64,000 nucleotides of DNA from Croceibacterium_B sp963811255 (GTDB lineage Bacteria; Pseudomonadota; Alphaproteobacteria; Sphingomonadales; Sphingomonadaceae). The notes under the pieces are model-generated. The model ran no database searches and was not told where the DNA came from. It saw only the letters and a program-made list of their open reading frames with translations. The position numbers and the translations under genes are program-made. Numbering within the stretch: the stretch's first letter is position 1; every line of letters begins with the position of its first letter. Positions 34,699-43,371 of the stretch are shown one piece after another. The stretch lies in NCBI GenBank assembly GCA_963811255.1, contig CAWEQI010000003.1:496001-560000 (forward strand), read 5' to 3'.

Positions 34699-35820
34699 AT
34701 GCGGATCGCGGTTCTGAAGGAACGGGCCGCGGGCGAAAGCCGTGTCGCCGCCACACCCGAAACGGTCAAGAAATTCAGCTCCCTCGGAGCCGTTGTTGCC
34801 ATCGAATCCGGGGCCGGCGAAGGCGCTAGCATCGCCGACGAGGCTTATCGCGAAGCGGGCGCCGAGATCGGCCCGGCCGAGAGCGTGCTCAAGGGGGCGG
34901 AGATCGTGCTCGGCGTGCAGCCGCCGGACCCGACGGTGCTCGCCGGTGCGGCGAAAGGCGCGTGGGTGGTTGCCACTTTCGATCCGTTCGGCCAGCGCGA
35001 GCGGGTCGAGGCCTTTGCCAAGGCCGGGCTCGAGGCGCTGGCGATGGAATTCATGCCGCGGATCACCCGCGCGCAGTCGATGGACGTGCTGTCGAGCCAA
35101 TCGAACCTCGCCGGCTATAAAGCGGTGATAGCCGCCGCCGACACTTATGGCCGCGCCTTTCCCATGATGATGACCGCCGCCGGCACCATCGCCGCCGCGC
35201 GGGTGTTCGTGATGGGCGTCGGTGTCGCCGGCCTGCAGGCGATCGCCACCGCCAAGCGCCTCGGCGCGCAAGTCTCGGCGACCGACGTGAGGAGCGCGAC
35301 GAAGGAGCAGATTCAGTCGCTCGGCGCCAAGCCTGTGTTCGTCGAGAACGTCGCCGGGATCGAGGGCGAGGGCAAGGGCGGCTACGCCACCGAGATGAGC
35401 GAGGAATATCAGAAGGCCCAGGCCGAGCTGGTATCGAGCCACATCGCCAAGCAGGACATCGTCATCACCACCGCGCTGATCCCCGGCCGCGCCGCGCCGC
35501 GGCTGATCAGCGACGCGCAGATCGCCACGATGAAACCGGGCAGCGTGATCTTCGACCTGGCGGTGGCGCAGGGCGGCAACGTCGAGGGCAGCGTAGCCGA
35601 CCAGCTGGTCGAGCGCCACGGCGTCACCATCATGGGCTTTTCGAACACCGCCAACCAGCTCGCCGCCGACGCCTCGGCGCTGTTCGCCCGCAACCTGTAC
35701 AACTTCCTCTCCGCCTTCTGGGACTCAGAGCAGGGCCGGCCGGTGCTCGATGAGGAGATCGGCGACGCCGTGCGACTGACCAGGGGGGGCGAGATCGTCA
35801 ACGAAAGGATCAAGGGATGA
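34699..35820 (+). CDS. pntAA: Proton-translocating NAD(P) transhydrogenase, alpha subunit part 1
   Basis: 373 residues, the soluble NAD(H)-binding domain I. MRIAVLKERAAGESRVAATPE and VMGVGVAGLQAIATAKRLGA (NAD-binding glycines) are typical. With PntAB and PntB it uses the proton gradient to reduce NADP+ with NADH. The stop overlaps the VOC lipoprotein start (ATGA). Confidence 0.94.
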   Translation: MRIAVLKERAAGESRVAATPETVKKFSSLGAVVAIESGAGEGASIADEAYREAGAEIGPAESVLKGAEIVLGVQPPDPTVLAGAAKGAWVVATFDPFGQRERVEAFAKAGLEALAMEFMPRITRAQSMDVLSSQSNLAGYKAVIAAADTYGRAFPMMMTAAGTIAAARVFVMGVGVAGLQAIATAKRLGAQVSATDVRSATKEQIQSLGAKPVFVENVAGIEGEGKGGYATEMSEEYQKAQAELVSSHIAKQDIVITTALIPGRAAPRLISDAQIATMKPGSVIFDLAVAQGGNVEGSVADQLVERHGVTIMGFSNTANQLAADASALFARNLYNFLSAFWDSEQGRPVLDEEIGDAVRLTRGGEIVNERIKG

Positions 35821-36302
35821 GGTCGCTGCTGTTTCCGCTCACCGCTGCCGTCGTGCTCGCTGGCTGCGCCACCGCGCAGGCTCAGCCGAGGCCATCCGCG
35901 CCGGTGCTCGGGCATTTCATGGTGGCGATCTCGGTCGCCAACCTCGACACCGAGACCGAGTTCTTCAAGAAGCTCGGCTTCACCGTCGCGGTCGACACCA
36001 AGTTTGGCCCCGGCATCCCAGTGCGCTGGCTGACCAGCGGCGACGAGCGGATCGAGCTGCTGCAGATCCCCAACTCCAAGCCGCCGAGCGACCCGCGCGC
36101 CAAGCCGCCCGGCCACGCCGCGATCCAGGGCTATTCGCAGGTGACGCTGTCGACCAGCGACCTCGCCGCGACCAAGGCCGCCCTCGCCGCGCAGGGCCTG
36201 ACGCCCGCGCTCGACATCACCGAGGTCAAGCCGCTCGGGGTCAAGGTGATGTACTACCAGGATCCCGAGGGCAACGCCGTCGAGATCGCGCAGAAGCTGT
36301 GA
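35817..36302 (+). CDS. VOC/glyoxalase-fold lipoprotein inside the pnt operon
   Basis: 161 residues. Signal with lipobox LAGC (Cys17), then a glyoxalase/bleomycin-resistance fold: HFMVAISVANLDTETEFFKK at the start and MYYQDPEGNAVEI at the end. Exported VOC proteins are unusual. It is coupled to pntAA by a four-base overlap. The substrate is unknown and its link to transhydrogenase is not obvious. Confidence 0.82.
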   Translation: MRSLLFPLTAAVVLAGCATAQAQPRPSAPVLGHFMVAISVANLDTETEFFKKLGFTVAVDTKFGPGIPVRWLTSGDERIELLQIPNSKPPSDPRAKPPGHAAIQGYSQVTLSTSDLAATKAALAAQGLTPALDITEVKPLGVKVMYYQDPEGNAVEIAQKL

Positions 36303-36320
36303 GGGGGGACGTTCCTCGAT

Positions 36321-36442
36321 CCTCCCCCGTAGGGGGAGGTGGCAGCCGCGAAGCGGCTGACGGAGGGGTTTCGCCCTATCGAGAGGGGGACACCCCTCCG
36401 TCAAGCGCCTCCGGCGCTTGCCACCTCCCCTTCCAGGGGAGG
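36321..36442. repeat. Nested palindromic element upstream of the DUF559 remnant
   Basis: Outer arms GGGGAGGTGGCA (36333-36344) and TGCCACCTCCCC (36419-36430), inner arms TGACGGAGGGGT (36358-36369) and ACCCCTCCGTCA (36392-36403). Between them are small hairpins (GCCGC-GAA-GCGGC and AGCGCC-TCC-GGCGCT), with further C/G-rich hairpins at both ends. The whole could fold into a branched cruciform. It separates the VOC gene from the DUF559 remnant. Confidence 0.8.
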
Positions 36443-36448
36443 ATCTGA

Positions 36449-36793
36449 ATGCTTCAAGGCACGGGAGGGACAAAGGCGCGGGCGAAGAAGCTGCGGCGGG
36501 AGATGAGCCTTCCCGAGGTGCTCTTGTGGCAGCGTCTTCGGCTGCGGCCGAACGGATTGAAGTTCCGCAAGCAGCACGACGCCGGGAACTACGTCGCTCG
36601 ACTTCTACTGCCACGAGGTACGCCTCATCGTGGAAGTGGACGGAATCGCCCACGACATGGGCAACCGGCCAGAGCGGGACGATCCGTCGTGATGCCGAAT
36701 TCACGGCAAAAGGATTTCACGTCGTCCGACATCCCTGCAACCGATGTGCTCCGCGATCCCGATGAGGTCGCCGAAGCTCCATCAGCCGCCTTC
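36449..36793 (+). pseudogene. DUF559 (Vsr-like) endonuclease remnant with three frameshifts
   Basis: The N-terminus RAKKLRREMSLPEVLLWQRL matches DUF559. The frame then shifts at about 36599 (to DFYCHEVRLIVEVDG), at about 36684 (to RRDAEFTAKGFHVVR) and at about 36730 (to IPATDVLRDPDEVAEA). Each shift looks like one extra base, and together they return to the first frame. The acidic residues of the nuclease core remain readable. Its 3' end runs into another small hairpin. It lies inside the pnt operon. Confidence 0.82.
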
Positions 36794-36824
36794 GGCTGTC
36801 ACGCTCCACGTAGCGAGGAGGCTC

Positions 36825-37130
36825 ATGGATTTCATCTCCATCCTGTCGATCTTCGTGCTCGCCTGCTTCGTTGGCTATTACGTCGTCTGGTCGGTCACCC
36901 CGGCGCTGCACACGCCGCTGATGAGCGTCACCAACGCGATCAGTTCGGTGATCGTGGTCGGGGCGCTGATCGCCAGCGCGGCGGCGGGAGCGAGCGGGGC
37001 GAAGTGGTTTGGGCTCGTCGCGGTGGCGCTCGCCAGCGTGAACATCTTCGGCGGGTTCGCGGTCACCGCGCGGATGCTGGCGATGTACAAGAAGAAGGAG
37101 CGGCCCGCTCCCAAGGCGGAGGGTAAGTGA
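36825..37130 (+). CDS. pntAB: NAD(P) transhydrogenase, alpha subunit part 2
   Basis: 101 residues from the ATG at 36825 with AGGAGG just upstream. Three or so membrane helices (about 3-24, 35-57, 62-83) form part of the proton channel. It shares a GTGATG junction with pntB. It is separated from pntAA by the VOC gene and the DUF559 element, which is unusual for this operon. Confidence 0.9.
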   Translation: MDFISILSIFVLACFVGYYVVWSVTPALHTPLMSVTNAISSVIVVGALIASAAAGASGAKWFGLVAVALASVNIFGGFAVTARMLAMYKKKERPAPKAEGK

Positions 37131-38608
37131 TGGAGCCCGCCGTCGCCGTGAACCCGTGGGTCGCGCTCGCCTATCTCGCGGCGGGCGTGTGCTTCATTCT
37201 CGCCCTGCGCGGCCTCAGCTCACCCTCGACCAGCCGCACCGGCAACCGCGTCGGCATGCTCGGCATGCTGATCGCCGTGGTGACGACGCTGGTGACGCAC
37301 GTTCCCGGCGAAGGTGCGTCTTACACCTGGGGCAGCGCATTTGTTTTCGACACGACGACTATCATCGAAATCTTGGTCGCCATCGCCATCGGCGGCACGA
37401 TCGGCTTCGTCACCGCGCGGCGAATCCAGATGACGGCGATGCCGCAGCTCGTCGCCGCGTTCCACTCGCTGGTCGGCATGGCGGCGGTGCTGGTGGCGAT
37501 CGCGGCGTTCCTCAATCCGGGCGCCTTTGCAATCCTCGGCACCGACGGCAACATTCTCACCGTCAGCCGCGTGGAGATGTCGCTCGGCGCGGCGATCGGG
37601 GCGATCACCTTTTCGGGCTCGGTGATCGCCTTCGCCAAATTGAACGGCAACATGTCGGGCGCGCCGATCATCCTGCCGGCGCGGCACGTGATCAACCTCG
37701 GCACGCTGGCGGTGATCATCGGGCTCACCGCGCTGTTCGCCGCCTCGCAACACGCCGGTCCGGGCGAGAACAACCTGTTCTGGATCGTCGTCGCGCTGGC
37801 CTTCGCGATCGGCTTCCTGCTGATCATCCCGATCGGCGGGGCGGACATGCCGGTGGTCGTCTCGATGCTCAACTCGTACTCGGGATGGGCCGCGGCGGCG
37901 ATGGGCTTTACGCTGCACAACACAGCGATGATCATCACCGGGGCTCTGGTCGGCAGCTCGGGCGCGATCCTCAGCTATATCATGTGCCGGGCGATGAATC
38001 GCAGCTTCATCAGCGTGATAGCCGGCGGGTTTGGTGCGGATTCGAGCTCTGCCGGTGGACCCTCGGGAGAGCAGCGGCCGTACCGGCAGGGCAGCGCCGA
38101 GGATGCCGCGTTCCTGCTCGACCAGGCCGAGAACGTTATCATCATCCCCGGCTACGGCATGGCCGTCGCCCAGGCGCAGTTCGTGCTGCGCGACATGGCC
38201 GACCAGCTCAAGGCGCACGGAGTCAACGTCAAATACGCGATCCACCCGGTCGCCGGGCGCATGCCGGGGCACATGAACGTGCTGCTGGCCGAAGCCAACG
38301 TGCCCTACGACGAGGTCTACGAGCTCGAGGACATCAACCACGAGTTCGCCCAGTGCGACGTGGCGTTCATCATCGGCGCCAACGACGTCGTGAACCCGGC
38401 GGCCAAGACCGACAAGTCGAGCCCGATCTACGGCATGCCGGTGTTCGACGTCGCCAAGGCCAAGACCATCATGTTCATCAAGCGCTCGATGAGCGGGGTC
38501 GGCTATTCCGGGGTCGACAACGAGGTGTTCTACCTCGACCAGACGATGATGCTGCTCTCCGACGCCAAGAAGATGGTCGAGGAGATCAACAAGTCGCTCG
38601 TGGACTAA
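37130..38608 (+). CDS. pntB: NAD(P) transhydrogenase, beta subunit
   Basis: 492 residues from the ATG overlapping the pntAB stop (a GTG three bases earlier is possible). Nine or so membrane helices are followed by the NADP-binding domain III with IIPGYGMAVAQAQ, GRMPGHMNVLLAEA and IGANDVVNPAA. A modest hairpin follows the stop. Confidence 0.95.
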   Translation: MEPAVAVNPWVALAYLAAGVCFILALRGLSSPSTSRTGNRVGMLGMLIAVVTTLVTHVPGEGASYTWGSAFVFDTTTIIEILVAIAIGGTIGFVTARRIQMTAMPQLVAAFHSLVGMAAVLVAIAAFLNPGAFAILGTDGNILTVSRVEMSLGAAIGAITFSGSVIAFAKLNGNMSGAPIILPARHVINLGTLAVIIGLTALFAASQHAGPGENNLFWIVVALAFAIGFLLIIPIGGADMPVVVSMLNSYSGWAAAAMGFTLHNTAMIITGALVGSSGAILSYIMCRAMNRSFISVIAGGFGADSSSAGGPSGEQRPYRQGSAEDAAFLLDQAENVIIIPGYGMAVAQAQFVLRDMADQLKAHGVNVKYAIHPVAGRMPGHMNVLLAEANVPYDEVYELEDINHEFAQCDVAFIIGANDVVNPAAKTDKSSPIYGMPVFDVAKAKTIMFIKRSMSGVGYSGVDNEVFYLDQTMMLLSDAKKMVEEINKSLVD

Positions 38609-38618
38609 GGACCACGCG

Positions 38619-38643
38619 GAACCCCGCCGCTCACCCGGGGTTC
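38619..38643 (+). terminator. Possible terminator after pntB
   Basis: GAACCCC and GGGGTTC form a seven-base stem around an 11-base loop, ten bases after the pntB stop. No clear T run follows, so the assignment is tentative. Confidence 0.4.
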
Positions 38644-38696
38644 ACTCAAAGGCCGGACAACAGGGGCGGGGACGCAGCACCAATGAGGATGAACTC

Positions 38697-39392
38697 TTGC
38701 GCAAACTCGGGCTGATCGGGGGGATGAGCTGGGTCTCCACCCGCACTTACTACACACGCATCAACACCCAGGTGCAGGCGCGGACCGACCGCCGGTCGAG
38801 CGCGCCGCTGTTGATCGAGAGTCTCGATTTCTCGCTGCTCTACCGGCTGCAGGCGGAGGACGATTGGGACAGCGCGGCGAGCGTGCTGTCGGAGTCGGCG
38901 CGGCGGCTCGAAGCGGCAGGGGCCGGCGCGCTGATCATCGCCGCCAATTCGATGCACAAGGTCTATGACACGGTCGCCGGGGCCGTGTCGGTGCCGATCC
39001 TGCACATCGCCGAATGCGTTGGCGAGACCATGCAGGCCGACGGCGTGACCACCGCGGCGCTGTTCGGCACCAGCAACGTGATGACCGAGAGCTTCTATCG
39101 CCGGCGACTGGTGGCCCACGGGGTCGACTTGCTGCCGCCCGACATGGACAGCGTCGAAACGCTCGACCGGATCATTTACGACGAGCTGATGGTCGGCAAG
39201 GTCACCCGCGACGCCGAGCGCGCGCTGAAGACGATGCTCACCGTCAAGGAGCAGGAAGGCGCCGACGCGGTCGTGCTCGCCAGCACGGAGCTGGAGTTGG
39301 TGGTCGACGTCGACGCCAACGTGCTGCCGATCTACGACAGCACCCGGATTCATTCGCAAAAGGCGGCGGAGTGGATTTTAGGGGAGGGGTGA
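38697..39392 (+). CDS. Aspartate/glutamate racemase-like protein, catalytic residues replaced
   Basis: 231 residues from a TTG at 38697 (GAGGA nine bases upstream). The fold is clear: KLGLIGGMSWVST, AANSMHKVYD and VLASTELELVV. In the family the first motif carries Cys or Thr (here Ala83) and the second LGCTE carries Cys (here Ser196). Both acid-base residues thus seem altered, so racemase activity is doubtful. Confidence 0.8.
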   Translation: MRKLGLIGGMSWVSTRTYYTRINTQVQARTDRRSSAPLLIESLDFSLLYRLQAEDDWDSAASVLSESARRLEAAGAGALIIAANSMHKVYDTVAGAVSVPILHIAECVGETMQADGVTTAALFGTSNVMTESFYRRRLVAHGVDLLPPDMDSVETLDRIIYDELMVGKVTRDAERALKTMLTVKEQEGADAVVLASTELELVVDVDANVLPIYDSTRIHSQKAAEWILGEG

Positions 39393-39395
39393 GAC

Positions 39396-39412
39396 ATCCT
39401 CCCCGGGAGGAT
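39396..39412. repeat. Small perfect palindrome
   Basis: Seven-base arms ATCCTCC/GGAGGAT around CCG, just after the racemase-like stop (39392). It could be a weak terminator or a remnant of the C/G-rich repeat seen at 36321. Confidence 0.45.
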
Positions 39413-39468
39413 TGTTGTCCCGCTTTGTTCCCGTTGTCATCGCCTTCCGCGCCCCGTAACCGCGCCTC

Positions 39469-40629
39469 ATGGACCGGGCCCCTTACGCTTCCGACCCCGC
39501 GCGTTCGCGCGGGCGCGAGTTCGTCGAGGACCGGCTGGGGCCGCGGGGCCCGCGCAGCGAGTTCCAGCGCGACCGCGACCGCGTGTTGCATTCGATCGCC
39601 TTCCGCCGCTTGGCCGGCAAAACCCAGGTGTTCATCGCCCCCGACGGCGACCACTACCGCGTCCGCCTGACGCACAGCCTGGAAGTGGCGCAGATCGGTC
39701 GGGTGATTGCCCGCGCGCTCGGGCTCGACGAGGACCTGACCGAAGCGCTGTGCCTGGCACACGACATCGGTCACCCGCCGTTCGGTCATCCGGGCGAGGA
39801 GGCGCTCGGCGGCGCGCTGCAGACGCGCGGCGGGTTCGATCACAACGAGCAGTGTCTGCGCACGCTGATGCGGCTCGAGAGCCCCTATTGCGCGCATTCC
39901 GGGCTCAACCTCAGTTGGGAAGTGCTCGAGGGCCTCGCCAAGCACAACGGCCCGGTGACGCAGCCCGGCTGGGCCCTCGCGGAGCTCGATGCGGCGTTCC
40001 CGCTCGACCTCGCCCGACAATCTTCGCTCGAAGCGCAGGTCGCGGCGCTGGCCGACGACATCGCCTATGACAATCACGACATCGACGACGGCTTGCGCGC
40101 CGGTTACCTCGATCTCGATCAGCTGCTCGAACTGGACTTCATCGCCGAGCAGTGGCGAGCGGTCGAGGCGCGCTTCCACGGCGCCTCGCGCGCCGCCCTG
40201 CTGCGCGAGCTGGTCCGCGGTCAAATCGGACTGATGGTCAACGATGTGCTCGAGGCGACGCGGGCCAATCTCGCCGGCATCGGCTCGGCGGAGGACGTCC
40301 GCGCCGCGCCCGGGCCGGTGGCCGCGTTCTCGCTCGACATGGCTATGCAGGAGCGGGCGCTGAAGCGGTTCATGTACGCCAACCTCTATCACCACGAGCG
40401 CCAGAGGCAGACCGCCGAACGCGCCCGTGGGCTGATCGCCAGGCTGTTCGCCGCATACCATCAGGATGCCGACCTGCTGCCGGAGCCGTGGCAACTCGCT
40501 TTGCCGGACGGCGAACCCGGGCGCAGCCGGCATATCGCCGATTTCATCGCCGGGATGACCGACCGCTACGCGATCGAGCGGTATCGCGAAATCTTCGGCA
40601 AAGTTCCGCGCGGGCTGTCGAATGTTTAG
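39469..40629 (+). CDS. dgt: dGTP triphosphohydrolase-like HD protein
   Basis: 386 residues. The HD metal site is seen in RLTHSLEVAQIGR and LAHDIGHPPFGHPGEEAL; DRDRVLHSIAFRRLAGKTQVF is the conserved N-terminal signature. It hydrolyses dNTPs to nucleosides and triphosphate. It is followed after three bases by a reductase-like gene in the same direction. Confidence 0.93.
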   Translation: MDRAPYASDPARSRGREFVEDRLGPRGPRSEFQRDRDRVLHSIAFRRLAGKTQVFIAPDGDHYRVRLTHSLEVAQIGRVIARALGLDEDLTEALCLAHDIGHPPFGHPGEEALGGALQTRGGFDHNEQCLRTLMRLESPYCAHSGLNLSWEVLEGLAKHNGPVTQPGWALAELDAAFPLDLARQSSLEAQVAALADDIAYDNHDIDDGLRAGYLDLDQLLELDFIAEQWRAVEARFHGASRAALLRELVRGQIGLMVNDVLEATRANLAGIGSAEDVRAAPGPVAAFSLDMAMQERALKRFMYANLYHHERQRQTAERARGLIARLFAAYHQDADLLPEPWQLALPDGEPGRSRHIADFIAGMTDRYAIERYREIFGKVPRGLSNV

Positions 40630-40632
40630 GGC

Positions 40633-41331
40633 ATGACGGCAGACCCTCACCCCCGCCGGGTGCTGCTGGTCGGCGCGACGGGCCTCGTCGGTACGCGGGT
40701 GATGCAGGCCTGCGTCGGCCGTCCCGACGTGCGCCTGGTCGCTCTGACCCGGCGTGAGGCGCCGATGCCCAAGGGCGCGCGGATGGAGATGCTGGTTGCC
40801 GACCCGGCGGAATGGGCGCAATCGGTCGCGGCGGTCGCTCCCGACGCGATCATCTGCGCGCTCGGCACGACCTGGCGCAAAGCCGGACGCGACGAGACGG
40901 CGTTCCGCGCGGTCGACCAGGAGCTGGTGCTGCGGGTGGCGAGGGCGGCCAAGGCGGCGGATGTGAGCAACTTCGTGCTCATTTCTTCCGCGGGCGCGAA
41001 CCCCTTGAGCCGCGCATTCTATCTGCGGGTGAAAGCTGAGGTCGAGGCGGCGGTGCGCAAGCTGCGCTTCCATCGGCTCGACATCCTGCGGCCGGGGGTG
41101 CTACGCGGCCCCCGCTCCGGCGACCGACGGGCGGGCGAGCGGTTGGCGATCCTGTTCAGCCCGCTTGCCGATCTATTCCTCCATGGCGACCGGCGGCGCT
41201 TCCGGTCGATCGATGCCCGCCGGGTCGCCCGGGCGGCACTCGACGCGGCAAAGGAGAAGGCGCGCGGCACCTTCGTTCACGACAACGAGGCCATCGCCCG
41301 GCTCGAACGGCGGCTGGACGGATTGGGATGA
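40633..41331 (+). CDS. NAD(P)-binding atypical SDR (epimerase-like)
   Basis: 232 residues. The N-terminal LLVGATGLVGTRVM is the atypical-SDR cofactor loop; ICALGTTWRKAG and NFVLISSAGANP match the oxidoreductase HTATIP2-like subgroup. A conserved Tyr (FYLRVKAEVE) could serve as in YxxxK. Overlaps the next gene by four bases. Confidence 0.85.
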   Translation: MTADPHPRRVLLVGATGLVGTRVMQACVGRPDVRLVALTRREAPMPKGARMEMLVADPAEWAQSVAAVAPDAIICALGTTWRKAGRDETAFRAVDQELVLRVARAAKAADVSNFVLISSAGANPLSRAFYLRVKAEVEAAVRKLRFHRLDILRPGVLRGPRSGDRRAGERLAILFSPLADLFLHGDRRRFRSIDARRVARAALDAAKEKARGTFVHDNEAIARLERRLDGLG

Positions 41332-41921
41332 AGCGCCACGCTCCGGCAACCGCGCGCAACCGCGAACCCATCGCCGCGGTGCTGACGGAGGAATTGCCGC
41401 GGTCGGGTCTGGTGCTGGAAATCGCCAGCGGGAGCGGCGAGCATGCGGTCCACTTCGCGCGCGCCTTCCCGGCGCTGACGTGGCAGCCGAGCGATCCCGA
41501 TGGCGCCGCGCGCGCATCGATCGAGGCCTGGCGGGCGGAAGAGAAACTGACCAACCTGCTCCCGGCGCTGGCCATCGACGTCGCATCGCCCGACTGGCCG
41601 ATCGAGCGGGCGGACGCCATGCTGTGCATCAACATGGTCCACATCAGCCCAATCGAGGCGAGCGAAGGCCTGCTAACCGGAGCCGCACGCCTGTTGCCGC
41701 GCGGCGCTCCGCTGATCCTCTACGGGCCTTATCTGGAGGACGGTGTCGAAACCGCGCCGAGCAACCTGGAGTTCGATGCCAGCCTCAAGGCGCGCAATCC
41801 GGAATGGGGCCTGCGGTCGGTCGGCTGGCTCGATGGCGTCGCGGCCGCGCAAGGCTTCGTACGCACGCGACGGCGGGCGATGCCGGCCAACAACCTGATG
41901 CTGATCTATCGCCGGACCTAA
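41328..41921 (+). CDS. DUF938 methyltransferase-like protein
   Basis: 197 residues. DUF938 features: RNREPIAAVLTEELP, the SAM loop LEIASGSGEHAVHFA, INMVHISP and PANNLMLIYRR at the end. Function is unproved. It overlaps the preceding reductase gene by four bases and ends in a strong hairpin, so dgt, the reductase and this gene are probably one operon. Confidence 0.88.
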   Translation: MKRHAPATARNREPIAAVLTEELPRSGLVLEIASGSGEHAVHFARAFPALTWQPSDPDGAARASIEAWRAEEKLTNLLPALAIDVASPDWPIERADAMLCINMVHISPIEASEGLLTGAARLLPRGAPLILYGPYLEDGVETAPSNLEFDASLKARNPEWGLRSVGWLDGVAAAQGFVRTRRRAMPANNLMLIYRRT

Positions 41922-41958
41922 GGCCAGGGCCGCCGGAATGGTACGGCGGGCCCTGGCC
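41922..41958 (+). terminator. Strong hairpin after the DUF938 gene
   Basis: A 14-base stem (one bulge) begins right after the stop codon, with an eight-base loop and only a short T stretch behind it. It may serve both this gene and the convergent entericidin-like genes. Confidence 0.65.
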
Positions 41959-41971
41959 CTTACGGTGCGGG

Positions 41972-42106
41972 CTAGTGATGGATCGCGTCCGAACCCGCCT
42001 GTCCGACTGACTCGATGTCCTTCCCGGCGCCCTTGACCGTGTTGCAGGCGCTTGCCCCTAGGCAAACACTCGCAGCGGCCAACAGCAGAACCCACTTCTT
42101 CGTCAT
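41972..42106 (-). CDS. Entericidin-like small lipoprotein (copy 2)
   Basis: 44 residues, preceded by GGAGGA. A signal with lipobox (GASAC, Cys21) is followed by NTVKGAGKDIESVG, the entericidin A/B signature. These tiny outer-membrane lipoproteins are linked to stress and bacteriolysis in enterobacteria. It is the second of a tandem pair on the minus strand. Confidence 0.85.
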   Translation of the reverse strand: MTKKWVLLLAAASVCLGASACNTVKGAGKDIESVGQAGSDAIHH

Positions 42107-42163
42107 CAACTCGTCCTCCGTCGTGTGTGCGAGCCGCTGAATAGCCGGTTTTCGGACCGTTGG

Positions 42164-42295
42164 TTAGTGGATCGCGTCCGAGCCGGCTTCGCCGACCGAA
42201 TAGATGTCTTTGCCGGCGCCCTTCACGGTGTTGCAGGCGGTGGCGCCGAGCACGATGGCGCTCGCGGTGAGCGCGAGGATCAATTTACGAACCAT
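42164..42295 (-). CDS. Entericidin-like small lipoprotein (copy 1)
   Basis: 43 residues, preceded by AAGGA. Signal and lipobox GATAC (Cys21), then NTVKGAGKDIYSVG. The two copies are about two-thirds identical and lie 57 bases apart. In enterobacteria entericidin A and B work as an antidote/toxin-like pair; whether the same holds here is unknown. Confidence 0.85.
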   Translation of the reverse strand: MVRKLILALTASAIVLGATACNTVKGAGKDIYSVGEAGSDAIH

Positions 42296-42358
42296 TGTCT
42301 TGTCCTTTCCAGTGTGCGGACGAACGAGAACAAAACTCCGCGCCCGATATGGCGGTTC

Positions 42359-43276
42359 CTAGGTTCCCTCGGCCCGGGCGACGTCCCGCAGGGTGGGACG
42401 CGACAAACGGTGTTCGCGCCACGCTATCACGAGACCGGCGGCGATGATCAGCGGAGCGCCCAGCCAGGTGCTCGCCGGCGGCAAGGCGGTGAACAACAGC
42501 CAGCCGTAGAGGGTCGCCCAGAACAGTTGCGAATAGTCCATCACGATCACGCTGGCGACCGCACCGAAGCGCAACGCCGCCGTCAGCAGCAGCTGGCCGA
42601 GAACCCCGAACGCGCCGATCGCGAACAGCAGCGCCCAGTCGGCGGCATCGTGCCGGGTCATCACGAACGGCAGTGCCAGCGCGGTTATCGGCGCGCTGAA
42701 CAGCGCGAAATAGAACACGATCGTCAGCGGCTTGTCGGTGCGGTTGAGGTCCGCGATCTGGATCGAGATCAGCGCCACCATGAAGGCGCCCGACAGCGCG
42801 ACGCCGGCGCCGAACAGGGGTATCTGCCCGCTGCCGGGCTGCGCGATCAGCAACACGCCGGCAAAGCCGAACAGCACCGCCGACCAGCGCCACGCGCCGA
42901 CCTTCTGCCTGAGCAGCAGCGTCGAAAGGATCACTGCCCAGATCGGCGCGGTGAAGGCCATCGTCGTGGCCTCGGCCAGCGGCAGCAGAATCACCGCACC
43001 GAAATTGCACAGCATGCCGATCGTGCCATAGATGGCGCGCCGCAAGTGCGTGCCGGGCCGACGGGTGGAGAGCGAACGCAAACCGCGCGCCGGGATCACC
43101 CAGGCGAGCATGATCGACACCGCTACCGCCTGGCGCCAGAACATGATCTCGAGCAGGTGAATGCCGCGTTGAGAGGCGAGCTTGATCAGCGCCGACATCG
43201 TCGCCAACGCGGCGATCGCCCCCAGCCGGATCAGCAGCGCCAGCAGCGGCCGCGGGTCGGAAAGAGTGGCGTCCAC
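42359..43276 (-). CDS. EamA/DMT-family transporter
   Basis: 305 residues with about ten membrane helices in two EamA halves (VILLPLAEATTMAFTAPIW and ASVIVMDYSQLFWATLYGW mark the repeats). Inner-membrane exporter of metabolites; the substrate is unknown. It stands alone. Confidence 0.87.
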   Translation of the reverse strand: MDATLSDPRPLLALLIRLGAIAALATMSALIKLASQRGIHLLEIMFWRQAVAVSIMLAWVIPARGLRSLSTRRPGTHLRRAIYGTIGMLCNFGAVILLPLAEATTMAFTAPIWAVILSTLLLRQKVGAWRWSAVLFGFAGVLLIAQPGSGQIPLFGAGVALSGAFMVALISIQIADLNRTDKPLTIVFYFALFSAPITALALPFVMTRHDAADWALLFAIGAFGVLGQLLLTAALRFGAVASVIVMDYSQLFWATLYGWLLFTALPPASTWLGAPLIIAAGLVIAWREHRLSRPTLRDVARAEGT

Positions 43277-43371
43277 TAGCCGGCCATAAGACCGCCCACG
43301 CTCCGATCAAGCGTCCGCGCGCCGGAAGACGAGGATTGTCGCCGTCAGGCTCTCGCTCCATAGGCCGCCGC

